Below, one piece after another: positions 42,587 through 51,181 of a stretch of 64,000 nucleotides of DNA (position 1 is the first letter of the stretch; the number at the start of each line of letters is the position of its first letter). A program made the translations under genes and the position numbers. The DNA comes from Tautonia sp040717455 (GTDB lineage: Bacteria > Planctomycetota > Planctomycetia > Isosphaerales > Isosphaeraceae). The notes beneath the pieces were generated by a model that was not told the origin of the DNA, did no database searches, and saw nothing but the letters and a program-made list of their open reading frames with translations. The stretch spans positions 1 through 64,000 of the forward strand of contig NZ_JBFEFH010000010.1 of NCBI RefSeq assembly GCF_040717455.1, read 5' to 3'.

Positions 42587-45049
42587 ATGGATGACGTCTT
42601 GCGCCGGTGTGTCGCGTGCGGTTGCCTGGTCGCGTTGCTCGGAGCCGGAGGAGGGATCGGAACCCCAGAGGCCCAGGGCCAGGAGCCGGTTCGCCTGGCC
42701 GAGTATTACGGCTTTCTTCCTTTGGAAATCTACAAGCTCGACACGAGGATCAGCGGGGTGGTGGTCGCCGACCTCGACGGCGACGGCCAGGACGACATCG
42801 CCGTGGCCAACAACGCCCGGAGCCGGATCAACCTGCTCCTGACCACCGAAGGGCCGTCGGACGAGGACGGGGCGTTCGGTTTCGGCGTCAATCGGCTCAC
42901 CAGCACCCAGCGCATGCGGATCAAGAGCATCCCGGTGAACCAGGAAGTCGTCAGCCTCCAGGCCGGCGACCTCGACGGCGACGGCAAGATCGACCTGGCC
43001 TTCTACGGCAAGCCGGCCGACCTGACCGTCCTCTACAACCTGGGGGACGCCCAGTTCGGCCGGCCGCGACGGGTGCCGACCGGCCCGGCCGCCGAGAGCG
43101 GCTCGGCCCTGGCCCTGGGCGACCTGAACCAGGACGGTCGGCTCGACCTGGCCCTGATGACCTCGCAGGAGATCATCACCATTCTCCAGCAAGGCGACGG
43201 CTCGCTCGGCCGTCCCGATCGCCTGCCGCACACGGCGCCGAGGCCGGGCGTGTTGAAGCTGGTGGACATCGACGGCGACGGCGGCGACGACCTGGCGTTG
43301 CTCTCCGGGGGGGACGAGTACCCGATCCGGGTCCGCTTCTCGAGGCCCGGCGGCCGGCTCGGCCCGGAGGAGCGGTTCGAGATCGGGCAGTCAAGGGCCG
43401 TGGCTTATGGCGACCTCGACGGCGAATCCGGGGCCGAGGTCCTGACGATCGAATCGCAGACCGGCCGGGCCGTCGCCCACACGCTCCGCGACGGCCCGTC
43501 GGAGGACGAGCAGCGCCGGGGACGCCTGATCGTCCACCCGCTGCCCCCCGGCACGACCCGCAACCGGGCGTTGGCCGTGGGGGACCTCGACGGCGACGAT
43601 CGGCCCGACGTGGTGGTGAGCGACCCGACGAACGCCCAGGTCTTCGTCGTCTTGCAGGACGATCCTGATTCGGGGCTCGGCTCGGTTTCGACCTATCCGA
43701 GCCTCGTCGGCGGCTCGGCGCTCCGGATGGCCGACTTCGACGGCGACGGCCGGGACGAGCTGTTCGTGCTCTCGGAACAGGAAAAACAGATCGGCATGAG
43801 CCGGATGGTCGACGGCCGCCTCGGCTTCCCGACCCCCTTGCCCGTCTTCGGCGGCGACCCGATCGGCCTGAGCCTCGGCGACCTGACCGGCGACGGCCGG
43901 CCGAACCTGATTTACGTGGCTCGTGAAAAAATCGATGACAAGGACGTGTTCACGCTCCGGGCGCTGAAACAGTCTGAGGCGGGCGACCTGGTCCCCGTCG
44001 TCTGGGGAGCGACCGACGCCGTGCCGGTCGAGGGGCTGACCGGACCTCCCCGAGACATCAGGCTGCTGGACGTGAATCGCGACGGGAAGCTCGACGTCTT
44101 GATCTTCGACCCCTATGCCCCCCCTGCCCTCTTGCTCGGCCAGGGGGCCGAGGCCGCTCCGGTGCGGAGCGAGAGCCGCCCCGGCCCGCTCGCCGGGGTG
44201 GCGCCGAGCGCCTTGACGCGCTCGACCCTCGACGACGAGGCGGCGATCCTGGTCGCCCAGGGGACCTTCGCCCGGAGCATCGCGCTGGACGACGCGGGCC
44301 AGTGGGAGGTCCGGGAGCAGTTCAACTCGGGCCGGACGACCGCGCAGCTCCAGGCCGCCGCGGCCATCGAGCTCGACGGCGAGGGCTCGCCCGAGATCGT
44401 GATGCTCGACCGGACCTCGAAGTCGCTCCTGATCCTGGAGAGCCCGGACGACGGGGCGACCTACCGCCTGGGCCAGACCCTGCCGGTGGGCACGATCGAC
44501 TTCCTCGGCCTGCACACGGGAGACTTCGACGGCGACGGCAAGGACGACCTCTTGATCGGCGGCACGGACAAGTTCGCCGTCGTCCTGACCGGCGAGGGGG
44601 GGCGTCGGCTGGAGCAGCTCGCCAGCTTCGCCACCGAGCGCCAGGACAGCCGCCTGGCCGACCTGATCGCCGGCGACCTGAACAACGACGGCGTGGCCGA
44701 CGTCATCGTGACCGACACGATCAACCACTACATCGACATCCTCCCGTTCCTCGACGGCGAGCTGACGCTCGGCCTCTCGTTCCAGGTCTTCGAGCAGAAG
44801 TCATTCCGCAACCTCGACGACCTGATCGAGCCCCGCGAGATGGCCCTCGGCGACGTGGACGGCGACGGCCGGACCGACCTGGTCGTCCTCGTCCACGACC
44901 GGATCCTGGTCTATCGCCAGGATTCTGGCGAAACCCCCGCCCCCGAGGCGATTGCCGGGGCCGACTCGGCCGACGCTCCTGAATCAGACGATCCCCCCCT
45001 GGAACCGGCCGGGGCCGGCTCGGGAGGCCCGATCGACGAGCCTGATTGA
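42587..45049 (+). CDS. Secreted FG-GAP/VCBS repeat protein
   Basis: 820 residues with a signal peptide (about 1-30). About a dozen FG-GAP repeats fill the rest; many carry the calcium-binding DxDGDGxxD motif (DLDGDGQDDIAV, DFDGDGKDDLLIGG, DLNNDGVADVIVTD, DVDGDGRTDLVVLV). The arrangement suggests one or two seven-bladed beta-propellers with Ca2+ sites, as in integrin-like proteins, and a binding rather than catalytic role at the cell surface. The ATG at 42587 is well placed after a GGAGAGGGAAGGA ribosome binding site; the frame extends upstream without support. The C-terminus is acidic and Pro-rich. Confidence 0.93.
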   Translation: MDDVLRRCVACGCLVALLGAGGGIGTPEAQGQEPVRLAEYYGFLPLEIYKLDTRISGVVVADLDGDGQDDIAVANNARSRINLLLTTEGPSDEDGAFGFGVNRLTSTQRMRIKSIPVNQEVVSLQAGDLDGDGKIDLAFYGKPADLTVLYNLGDAQFGRPRRVPTGPAAESGSALALGDLNQDGRLDLALMTSQEIITILQQGDGSLGRPDRLPHTAPRPGVLKLVDIDGDGGDDLALLSGGDEYPIRVRFSRPGGRLGPEERFEIGQSRAVAYGDLDGESGAEVLTIESQTGRAVAHTLRDGPSEDEQRRGRLIVHPLPPGTTRNRALAVGDLDGDDRPDVVVSDPTNAQVFVVLQDDPDSGLGSVSTYPSLVGGSALRMADFDGDGRDELFVLSEQEKQIGMSRMVDGRLGFPTPLPVFGGDPIGLSLGDLTGDGRPNLIYVAREKIDDKDVFTLRALKQSEAGDLVPVVWGATDAVPVEGLTGPPRDIRLLDVNRDGKLDVLIFDPYAPPALLLGQGAEAAPVRSESRPGPLAGVAPSALTRSTLDDEAAILVAQGTFARSIALDDAGQWEVREQFNSGRTTAQLQAAAAIELDGEGSPEIVMLDRTSKSLLILESPDDGATYRLGQTLPVGTIDFLGLHTGDFDGDGKDDLLIGGTDKFAVVLTGEGGRRLEQLASFATERQDSRLADLIAGDLNNDGVADVIVTDTINHYIDILPFLDGELTLGLSFQVFEQKSFRNLDDLIEPREMALGDVDGDGRTDLVVLVHDRILVYRQDSGETPAPEAIAGADSADAPESDDPPLEPAGAGSGGPIDEPD

Positions 45050-45226
45050 GTCGCGGAGCATCGCTCCGGGGTTGCCTCTCCCGATGCTTCGGTACGCAAA
45101 ATGCGACTCCAAGGGGTTCATTGAAGCCCTACAATGGAGAAGGATCGAAGCGCCGGGCCGGCCCATTCCGTTTTGAGATCGACGCTCAGACGAGGACCGG
45201 GCCGGTCGCATCCTGGAGAGGCACCC

Positions 45227-45844
45227 ATGAATACGATGAATCGAATGATCTTGCGGAGTCTTGGCGTGGGCCTTGTCCTCGCGGGCCTCTCGGCCGGCGA
45301 GGCAAGCGCCCAGTACGGGCCGAGGGCCAATCCGATCACCGGGCTCCGGACCGGGATGCGCTATCAGCCGGCATTGGCGTCTCCGTTCGCGACCAACCGA
45401 GTGGGAGGACTGGGGACCTCGGTCGGCCTGTCGCGTTATGGCGGGTTCTACGGCTCGAACTTCGGGCCGGGCTTCGGCGTCAATCGCTACGCCTCCCGCA
45501 GCTTCCGATCGGGCTGGGGCCTGGGCGGGTTCGGGATCGGCGGCCTGGGCGTGCGGAACGTCGGCTACAGCAGCGTCGGGTTCGGCCTGCCGGTGGCGAC
45601 CTCGTTCTCCTTGAACATCGGCGGCGTCGGCTACCCGGGTTACGGCTACGGCGGCTGGGGCCTAGGCTACCCTGCGTACGGGGTGGGCATCGGCTCGCCC
45701 TGGGGGTACGGCGGGTATCCGTATGGCGCGGTCGGCGTCCGGCAGATCACGTACGGCGCGTCGTATCCCTATAGCTGGATCGGCTACGGCGGCTTCCCGT
45801 ACGGCTACGGCTACGGGTATGGCGGCGGCTACTTCGGCTTCTGA
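45227..45844 (+). CDS. Secreted Gly/Tyr-rich repetitive protein
   Basis: 205 residues with a signal peptide (MNTMNRMILRSLGVGLVLAG, continuing to ASA). The rest is dominated by Gly, Tyr, Phe and Ser (for example YPYSWIGYGGFPYGYGYGYG). No enzyme motif. Such sequences form flexible or adhesive surface material. TACAAT at 45130-45135 may be its -10 box, with no matching -35 seen. A short hairpin at 45845-45883 follows. Confidence 0.8.
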   Translation: MNTMNRMILRSLGVGLVLAGLSAGEASAQYGPRANPITGLRTGMRYQPALASPFATNRVGGLGTSVGLSRYGGFYGSNFGPGFGVNRYASRSFRSGWGLGGFGIGGLGVRNVGYSSVGFGLPVATSFSLNIGGVGYPGYGYGGWGLGYPAYGVGIGSPWGYGGYPYGAVGVRQITYGASYPYSWIGYGGFPYGYGYGYGGGYFGF

Positions 45845-45953
45845 GCCGGGCGAAGGCGGTCCGGGCCGTCCCCCCCGCCCGGCCCGAGACCGAACACCCG
45901 TCGCGCAGGACCGCCGACCCTCGCCCCGGCCGGAGGTCCCCATCGGAGATCGA

Positions 45954-46289
45954 ATGCTGATGGACCGAGTTCTTCAGATCCTCACCCAGGCGCCCGAGGG
46001 TTCGCTTGCGATTCGGCCGGACGGGCCCCCGAGCTTCGCCGAAGACCGGATCAGCATCGAGGGCACGCCCCGATCGTTCCGGATGCTCGCGGACCTGCTG
46101 ATCGCGATGGCCGACGCGGTCGAGACGGCCCCGCAGGCGAGCGGACGCGGCTGGCGGCTCGTGCTGGGCCCGGACGAGGCGCCGGCCCTGCGACTCGAAC
46201 CGGGGTGCCTGCTCGCGATCGACTGCGAACCCGAGGCACCGGGGGCGACCGCCCCGGGCGAGGCCGGCCATGACGCCCCTCATTCATGA
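45954..46289 (+). CDS. Small hypothetical protein, 111 aa
   Basis: 111 residues (or 109 from the ATG at 45960). A compact mixed sequence with no signal peptide: ILTQAPEGSLAIRPDGPPSF and FRMLADLLIAMADAVETA. The C-terminus is Ala/Pro-rich. The family is not recognised. It begins 109 nt after the Gly/Tyr-rich gene, so it may share its transcript; the 8-bp hairpin between them is not clearly a terminator. Confidence 0.6.
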   Translation: MLMDRVLQILTQAPEGSLAIRPDGPPSFAEDRISIEGTPRSFRMLADLLIAMADAVETAPQASGRGWRLVLGPDEAPALRLEPGCLLAIDCEPEAPGATAPGEAGHDAPHS

Positions 46290-46432
46290 ATGACCACCGA
46301 TCGGACGGCCCGGGCTCGGCAGGCGGGTTGCGCCGGGGGTCCGGCAGGGTATGATGGGCACCCTCGGGGGAACGGCCCGCCGGGCGAAGGGTGAGTTCGA
46401 TCTCGGGCGGATCGGATCGAAGGGTGACGGGC

Positions 46433-47497
46433 ATGGCCGCCGGACAGATTCGGATCGGGATCGTCGGCGCCGGGCAGATCACCCAGCGGCGGCACCTGCC
46501 GGGCTTCAGGGCGATCCCGGGCGTGAAGGTGGTCGGGGTGTGCAACCGGCGCCGCGAGTCGTCGGCGCGGGTGGCCCGGGAGTGGGACATCCCGCAGATC
46601 TACGAGTCGTGGGAAAGCCTGGTCGAGGACGACGCGATCGATGCGGTCGTCATCGGCACGTGGCCGTATCTGCATTGCCCGATCACGCTGGCGGCGCTCG
46701 ACGCGGGCAAGCACGTCCTGACCCAGGCCCGCATGGCGATGAACGCCCGCGAGGCGCAGCGGATGCTCGACCGCTCGCGCGAGGCGAAGCACCTGGCGGC
46801 GATGGTCGTGCCCAGCCCGCTCGGCCTGGCCGGGGATTCGTTCGTGAGGCGCCTGATCGACCGCGGCCTGCTCGGGACGCTCCGCGAGGTGCACGTGCAC
46901 GGCCTCTCCGACCAGTGGGCCAGCCGCACGACCCCCCTGCACTGGCGACAGATCACGAGGTACTCGGGCTTCAACATGCTCAACCTCGGAATTCTGCATG
47001 AGACGGCCCTGCGCTGGTCGCCCCCGCCGGTGCAGGTGCTGGCCCGCGCCGCGATCACGATCCCGACGCGGACCGACCCGGAGACCGGCAAGAAGGCCCG
47101 CGTCGGCTCGCCCGACACGGTGCAGGTCTTCACGACGCACGAGGACGAGTCGATCGGGGTTTATCGCCTGAGCGGGGTGGTCCGGCACAACCTCGGGACG
47201 TCGATCGAGCTGTACGGCTCCCGGGGGTCGATCCTCTACGACCTGGAGACAGACGCAATTCAGGTTGGTCGCCTCAACCACCCGCTCCGCCCCGTGGCCA
47301 TCCCCGAGGCCGAGCGCGGCGGCTGGCAGGTCGAGGCCGACTTCATCGCCGCGATCCGGGGCGAACGCCTCGTCACCCGGACCGACTTCCTCACCGGCGC
47401 CCGCTACATGCAATTCACCGAGGCCGTCGCCCGCAGCTCCCGCAGCCAGGGGCCGGTCAACCTGCCGTTGAGCGAGTTCTCCAGCCCGGATGAGTGA
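46433..47497 (+). CDS. Cytoplasmic Gfo/Idh/MocA family oxidoreductase with altered EKP motif
   Basis: 354 residues without a signal peptide. Rossmann part: IRIGIVGAGQITQRRHLPG, VVGVCNRRRESS, DAVVIGTWPYLH. Where the family keeps EKP with its catalytic lysine, this protein has KHVLTQARMAMNAREAQ (about 94-110), so the lysine is absent. The C-terminal domain (about 130-330) is normal in style. It may still bind NAD(P) and a sugar but lack the usual redox chemistry. The ATG at 46433 is the first with a good N-terminus. Contrast with the Tat-exported paralogue at 16896, which keeps EKP. Confidence 0.88.
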   Translation: MAAGQIRIGIVGAGQITQRRHLPGFRAIPGVKVVGVCNRRRESSARVAREWDIPQIYESWESLVEDDAIDAVVIGTWPYLHCPITLAALDAGKHVLTQARMAMNAREAQRMLDRSREAKHLAAMVVPSPLGLAGDSFVRRLIDRGLLGTLREVHVHGLSDQWASRTTPLHWRQITRYSGFNMLNLGILHETALRWSPPPVQVLARAAITIPTRTDPETGKKARVGSPDTVQVFTTHEDESIGVYRLSGVVRHNLGTSIELYGSRGSILYDLETDAIQVGRLNHPLRPVAIPEAERGGWQVEADFIAAIRGERLVTRTDFLTGARYMQFTEAVARSSRSQGPVNLPLSEFSSPDE

Positions 47498-47577
47498 GTG
47501 GGGGGAAACCGGCCTTCATTCGCTTCATGGAGCGATTCGCGTCGAGCCAGCCGATGACCGATCTCCACCAAGCCGAA

Positions 47578-47934
47578 TTAATCCTGGTTCGTCGTCACCT
47601 TCACACGCTCGATCCAGAGCTGAGGATAGGCGACAAGGTCGTCCAGATATCGGCAAGCAATCATTGGGACAGGCCGACTGCCTTGCTCCCAGGAGCGGAG
47701 GGTCTTGACGCTGACGCCCAGGAACTCGGCAAGCAATGCCTGACTGGCTCCCAGTCTTCGGCGTACTTCCTTGACGTCGTCGGGTCCATAAGGTTTCGGA
47801 TGGATGTCGAGGCTGACCGTCCTGACGGTGAAGCGCTTCCCAACCGGTTCCCCGGCCTCGAGCGCGTCGCAGAACGCGGACAGGCCAGCAACCATCTCGG
47901 CCGCGAGCGGAGAGAGCCGCTTGTCCTCGTTCAT
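47578..47934 (-). CDS. HigA-like antitoxin with Xre helix-turn-helix
   Basis: 118 residues. A Xre-type helix-turn-helix is at about 60-95 (EVRRRLGASQALLAEFLGVS, then VKTLRSWEQGSRPVP), preceded by an N-terminal stretch that probably contacts the toxin. HigA antitoxins bind the operon's own operator. The gene follows the toxin gene with a 4-nt ATGA overlap, the toxin-first order of HigBA modules. A matching inverted repeat is at 48417-48433. Confidence 0.85.
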   Translation of the reverse strand: MNEDKRLSPLAAEMVAGLSAFCDALEAGEPVGKRFTVRTVSLDIHPKPYGPDDVKEVRRRLGASQALLAEFLGVSVKTLRSWEQGSRPVPMIACRYLDDLVAYPQLWIERVKVTTNQD

Positions 47935-48341
47935 TGGATGTCCCCTTGATTCAAAAGTCGCCTGAGCCGTCCGATCACTGCGGCCAACGCATTGCAGTCG
48001 GCCTTCGAAAGATTGGACTGTTGGCCCTTGGCGAGAATGGCCATGAGCGTGACGATCCCATGTTCGGGGAAATAGACGTAAAACACCCGGTAAGCCCCCC
48101 GTTTGCCCCGCCCCGAATCGGGGGTTGAAAACCGCGCTTTCCGGAGTCCTTGAGTCCCGGGAATGACAGCCCCCTCCTCAGGAGCAGTCATGATGAGCAA
48201 TTCTAGGGCCCGAAGATCGTGATCGGACAGGCCAAGCCGAGACCATTGACCTGGGAATGGGTCAATCTGGACGAATCTCAACCAATCCTGAGGTTTAAGC
48301 ACAGCGTTATGCACGAGCGTGAGATGCTCTTTCGAATGCAT
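47931..48341 (-). CDS. HigB/RelE family toxin
   Basis: 136 residues from the start at 48341; 48359 adds six residues. The C-terminal half has the RelE/HigB pattern: TQGLRKARFSTPDSGRGKRG, AYRVFYVYFPEHGIVTLMAI and LAKGQQSNLSKADCNAL. The first 60 residues are longer than in typical HigB-2. HigB toxins cleave mRNA at the ribosome. First gene in the module, so the likely operator and promoter at 48414-48442 control both genes. Confidence 0.82.
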   Translation of the reverse strand: MHSKEHLTLVHNAVLKPQDWLRFVQIDPFPGQWSRLGLSDHDLRALELLIMTAPEEGAVIPGTQGLRKARFSTPDSGRGKRGAYRVFYVYFPEHGIVTLMAILAKGQQSNLSKADCNALAAVIGRLRRLLNQGDIQ

Positions 48342-48413
48342 TCCCACCAGCCTCCGCACGGCGGCCTGTCGATCGCGATTTCAATGTCGGTTCATGAACC
48401 ACTCGACCGAGGC

Positions 48414-48442
48414 AATGTGCCACAGAGTGGCACCATTGTCAA
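48414..48442 (-). promoter_or_regulatory. HigBA promoter with embedded palindromic operator
   Basis: On the minus strand, a perfect TTGACA (48442-48437), a 17-nt spacer and CACATT (48419-48414, weak). The inverted repeat GTGCCAC/GTGGCAC (48417-48423 and 48427-48433) fills the spacer and touches the -10 box. This is the layout of an autorepressed promoter. It lies about 75 nt before the toxin start. Confidence 0.55.
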
Positions 48443-48471
48443 GATCGTGTGGCAAAGCGTAGTCGATCGAG

Positions 48472-49323
48472 TCACCGCCCAGCAACCGTGTTTTCGAGCG
48501 TGCCGAGGCCTTCAATGGTGATGCGGACCACGTCGCCGGGGTGGAGGGTGAACTCGTCGGGGGGGACGATGCCGGTGCCGGTCAGGAGGACGACGCCGTC
48601 GGGGAAGGCCTGGTCGAGTCCGAGCCAGTGGATCAGGTCGTCGAAGGACCGGGCAAGCTGGGAGGTCGAGGTGGCCCCGGAGAAGACGGAGGAGCCGTCG
48701 CGGTGGATATCGAGCGTGATGGAGAGATCGGAGGGGTTGGAGAGGCTGGAGAAGAGGGTCACGCAGGGGCCGAGTGAGCAAGACCCGGCGTAGACCTTGG
48801 CCTGGGGGAGATAGAGCGGGTTGCGCCCTTCGATGTCGCGGGCGGAGACGTCGTTGCCGATCGAGAGGCCGACGAGGCGGAGCGTGTCGTCGAGCACGAG
48901 GGCCAGCTCCGGCTCGGGGACGCTCCACTTCGTGTCGGAGCGGACGCGGATCGGGGCGCGGTGGCCGACGGCGCGGTCGGCGGTGGCCTTGAAGAACAGC
49001 TCGGGGCGGTCGGCGGAGTAGACGAGGTCGTAGAACGAGCCCCCCTGCTCCGACTCCTCCTCGCGGGCGACCTTCGAGCGGATGTAGGTCACGCCGGCGG
49101 CCCAGATCTCGTGGTCGTCGATCGGGGGCAGGAGGCGGAGCGAGGCGATCGGCAACGCCTCGGACTCGGGGGCGAGACGGCGGTCGACCTCGGCGGCGGG
49201 GTCGGCGGCGTGCAGGACGGTGGCGATCCGCCGAGAGCCGCGCAGGGGGCGGACGGAATCGCCCGAAATCAGGCCGACGGCGGGCTGTTCGGAATCGGGT
49301 CCGAGAAATTTCACAAGCTGCAT
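48472..49323 (-). CDS. Fumarylacetoacetate hydrolase family protein
   Basis: 283 residues of the FAH superfamily, which splits C-C bonds or decarboxylates 2-oxo acids with Mg2+ or Ca2+. Metal and core blocks: KWSVPEPELALVLDD (Glu pair), SIGNDVSARDIEGRNPLYLP, KVYAGSCSLGP and LLTGTGIVPPDEFTLHPGDVV. An N-terminal beta domain (about 1-75) is present. Substrate is unclear; relatives act in sugar-acid and aromatic-acid breakdown. Divergent from the ketosynthase gene 201 nt away. Confidence 0.9.
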   Translation of the reverse strand: MQLVKFLGPDSEQPAVGLISGDSVRPLRGSRRIATVLHAADPAAEVDRRLAPESEALPIASLRLLPPIDDHEIWAAGVTYIRSKVAREEESEQGGSFYDLVYSADRPELFFKATADRAVGHRAPIRVRSDTKWSVPEPELALVLDDTLRLVGLSIGNDVSARDIEGRNPLYLPQAKVYAGSCSLGPCVTLFSSLSNPSDLSITLDIHRDGSSVFSGATSTSQLARSFDDLIHWLGLDQAFPDGVVLLTGTGIVPPDEFTLHPGDVVRITIEGLGTLENTVAGR

Positions 49324-49524
49324 GGTCGAAATGTCCCTTTCGTGTTAGAACCCTCGTCCGGTCGACCGGCCAGGCCGGTGGTTCGAGGCTTCGGGTGCGC
49401 CGGGGGACCGGCGATTCGGAGGGGAAACCACCGGGAATTGGCTCAAGGACGCAATGGGTCGGCCGGCGGGTGCTTCGCGTGGACACACCAAGGCCCGGCG
49501 ACGGATGGAACCGGGAGGCATCGG

Positions 49525-50793
49525 ATGTCGGATCGAATCAGGGTGGTCGGCCATGCCGCGGTCACCTGTCTGGGGAACGACCTGGACCGGACCTGGCAGG
49601 GGCTCGTCGCCGGGAAGTCCGGGTTGGCCCGGCACCCGGATCGACTCGATCCGGGCAGTTACTTGCAGGACATTGCGGGCCTGGTCGACGGCGTCGGGCC
49701 GGGGACGGCCGAGGAAGACCCGGCGATCAACCGGCTCGGCTCCCGGTTCGTCCACTTCGGCGTCAGGGCAGCGCGGCAGGCCTGGCTCGAATCGGGGTTG
49801 GAGCCGAAGCTCGACGCCGACCTGCCGAGGAGCCGGGTGGCGGTGGTCGTCGGCTCGGGACTCGGGGGGATGGACCTCTACCACTCCGAGAGCAAGCGAC
49901 TGGCCGCGCGGAAGTCGCTGGCCACCGGGCCTTATCTTCTCCCGGGCCTGATCGCCAATCAAGCGGCCGGTCAGGTGGCCCAGCAGCTCGGCCTGCACGG
50001 GCCGAGCCTCTGCCCGGCCAATGCCTGCGCCAGCGGCGGGCACGCGATCATCTTCGGGGCGATGCTCCTGCGGTCGGGAGAGGCCGACGTGGCCGTCGTC
50101 GGCGCGACCGAGAGCGCCTTCACGCCCGAGATCGTCAACGGCTTCGTGACGATGAAGGCCCTGATGGGCCGCAAGCCGAACGACCGGAGCAACGACGACC
50201 CCTCGCAGGCCAGCCGCCCGTTCAGCGGCGACCGGGCCGGGTTCCTGATGGCCGAGGGGGCGGGGATCCTCGTCCTGGCGACCGAGTCGGCCGTCGACCG
50301 CCTCGGGCTGACGCCGCTGGCGACGTTGCTGGGCTGGGCGACCAATTCCGACGGCTTCCACGTGGCCCAGCCGCAGCCGGACCGGGTCCGGCAGTGCCTG
50401 GAGGCGGCCATCGGCCACGCCGGGGTCCACCCCGAGCAGATCGACTATTACAACGCCCACGGCACGAGCACGACGATCAACGACCGGGTCGAGACGGAGG
50501 CCGTGCGGCGGATCTTCGGCGATCGGGCCGCGAGGCTGCCGGTCAGCTCGATCAAGGGGGCCGTCGGCCACGCGCTCGGCGCCGCCCCGGCGATCGAGGC
50601 GGCGGTCTGCGTGCGGGCCCTGCGCGAGCAAGTCGTGCCGCCGACGGTCAACTATCGACCCGACCCGGAACTGGACCTCGATTACGTTCCGGGCGAAGGG
50701 CGGGAGGCGCGGCTCGACCGCATCCTGTCGGCCTCGTTCGGATTCGGTGGGACGAATAACGCCCTGGTCTTCGGGAGAGGAACCGATGCCTGA
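49525..50793 (+). CDS. Beta-ketoacyl-ACP synthase (FabF-like)
   Basis: 422 residues with the thiolase fold of KAS II. The nucleophile is in NACASGGHAI near 168, and the two histidines are in NAHGTSTTINDRVE and KGAVGHALGAAPAIEAA. It extends an acyl-ACP by two carbons from malonyl-ACP. It is distinct from the second ketosynthase at 56204. The ORF runs further upstream, but the ATG at 49525 gives the usual N-terminus (RIRVVGHAAVTCLGND). It overlaps the next gene, an ACP, by 8 nt, so it probably serves a dedicated acyl carrier. Confidence 0.92.
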   Translation: MSDRIRVVGHAAVTCLGNDLDRTWQGLVAGKSGLARHPDRLDPGSYLQDIAGLVDGVGPGTAEEDPAINRLGSRFVHFGVRAARQAWLESGLEPKLDADLPRSRVAVVVGSGLGGMDLYHSESKRLAARKSLATGPYLLPGLIANQAAGQVAQQLGLHGPSLCPANACASGGHAIIFGAMLLRSGEADVAVVGATESAFTPEIVNGFVTMKALMGRKPNDRSNDDPSQASRPFSGDRAGFLMAEGAGILVLATESAVDRLGLTPLATLLGWATNSDGFHVAQPQPDRVRQCLEAAIGHAGVHPEQIDYYNAHGTSTTINDRVETEAVRRIFGDRAARLPVSSIKGAVGHALGAAPAIEAAVCVRALREQVVPPTVNYRPDPELDLDYVPGEGREARLDRILSASFGFGGTNNALVFGRGTDA

Positions 50794-51043
50794 CACCCAA
50801 CTCTTCGACACGGTTTGCGCCTTGATCCGATCGGTCGTGAAGCTCGACGAGTCGGTGACGATCACGCCCGAGTCGTCGCTGGTCGAGGATCTCGGGGTCG
50901 ACTCGCTCGACCTGGTGAGCGTCTTCCTGGAGGTGCAGGACACCTACGGCGTGGCGATCGACGAGGACGACCTGGCGGGCTTGGTGACGGTGGGCGACCT
51001 GGTCGGCTACGTCTTCGACCGTCGGGCCTCGCAGGCGGCCTGA
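50786..51043 (+). CDS. Acyl carrier protein
   Basis: 85 residues, a normal ACP: LVEDLGVDSLDLVSVFLEVQ holds the DSL motif with the serine to which phosphopantetheine is attached, and the C-terminal helix follows. The start overlaps the ketosynthase by 8 nt, a sign of a dedicated pair. It is not the general AcpP for lack of the typical AcpP surroundings. Compare with the serine-less permuted form at 22642. Confidence 0.93.
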   Translation: MPDTQLFDTVCALIRSVVKLDESVTITPESSLVEDLGVDSLDLVSVFLEVQDTYGVAIDEDDLAGLVTVGDLVGYVFDRRASQAA

Positions 51044-51181
51044 ATCGCCCGGGGTGATGCTCGGATCGTCAGGGCCCGGCGATGCCGGTGCGCCTGGCCG
51101 TTCCGAGGCGCTCTCCGGCGGGGGCAAACGGGGCGGTCCACATCGGTCGCGGCTCGGAAATAATAAAGGGGTCAATCAGGC

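Noticed and set aside
45845..45883. 8-bp hairpin after the Gly/Tyr-rich gene as a terminator
   Set aside because: Short stem, long C-rich loop and no T-tract, with another same-strand gene right after it; too weak to call.
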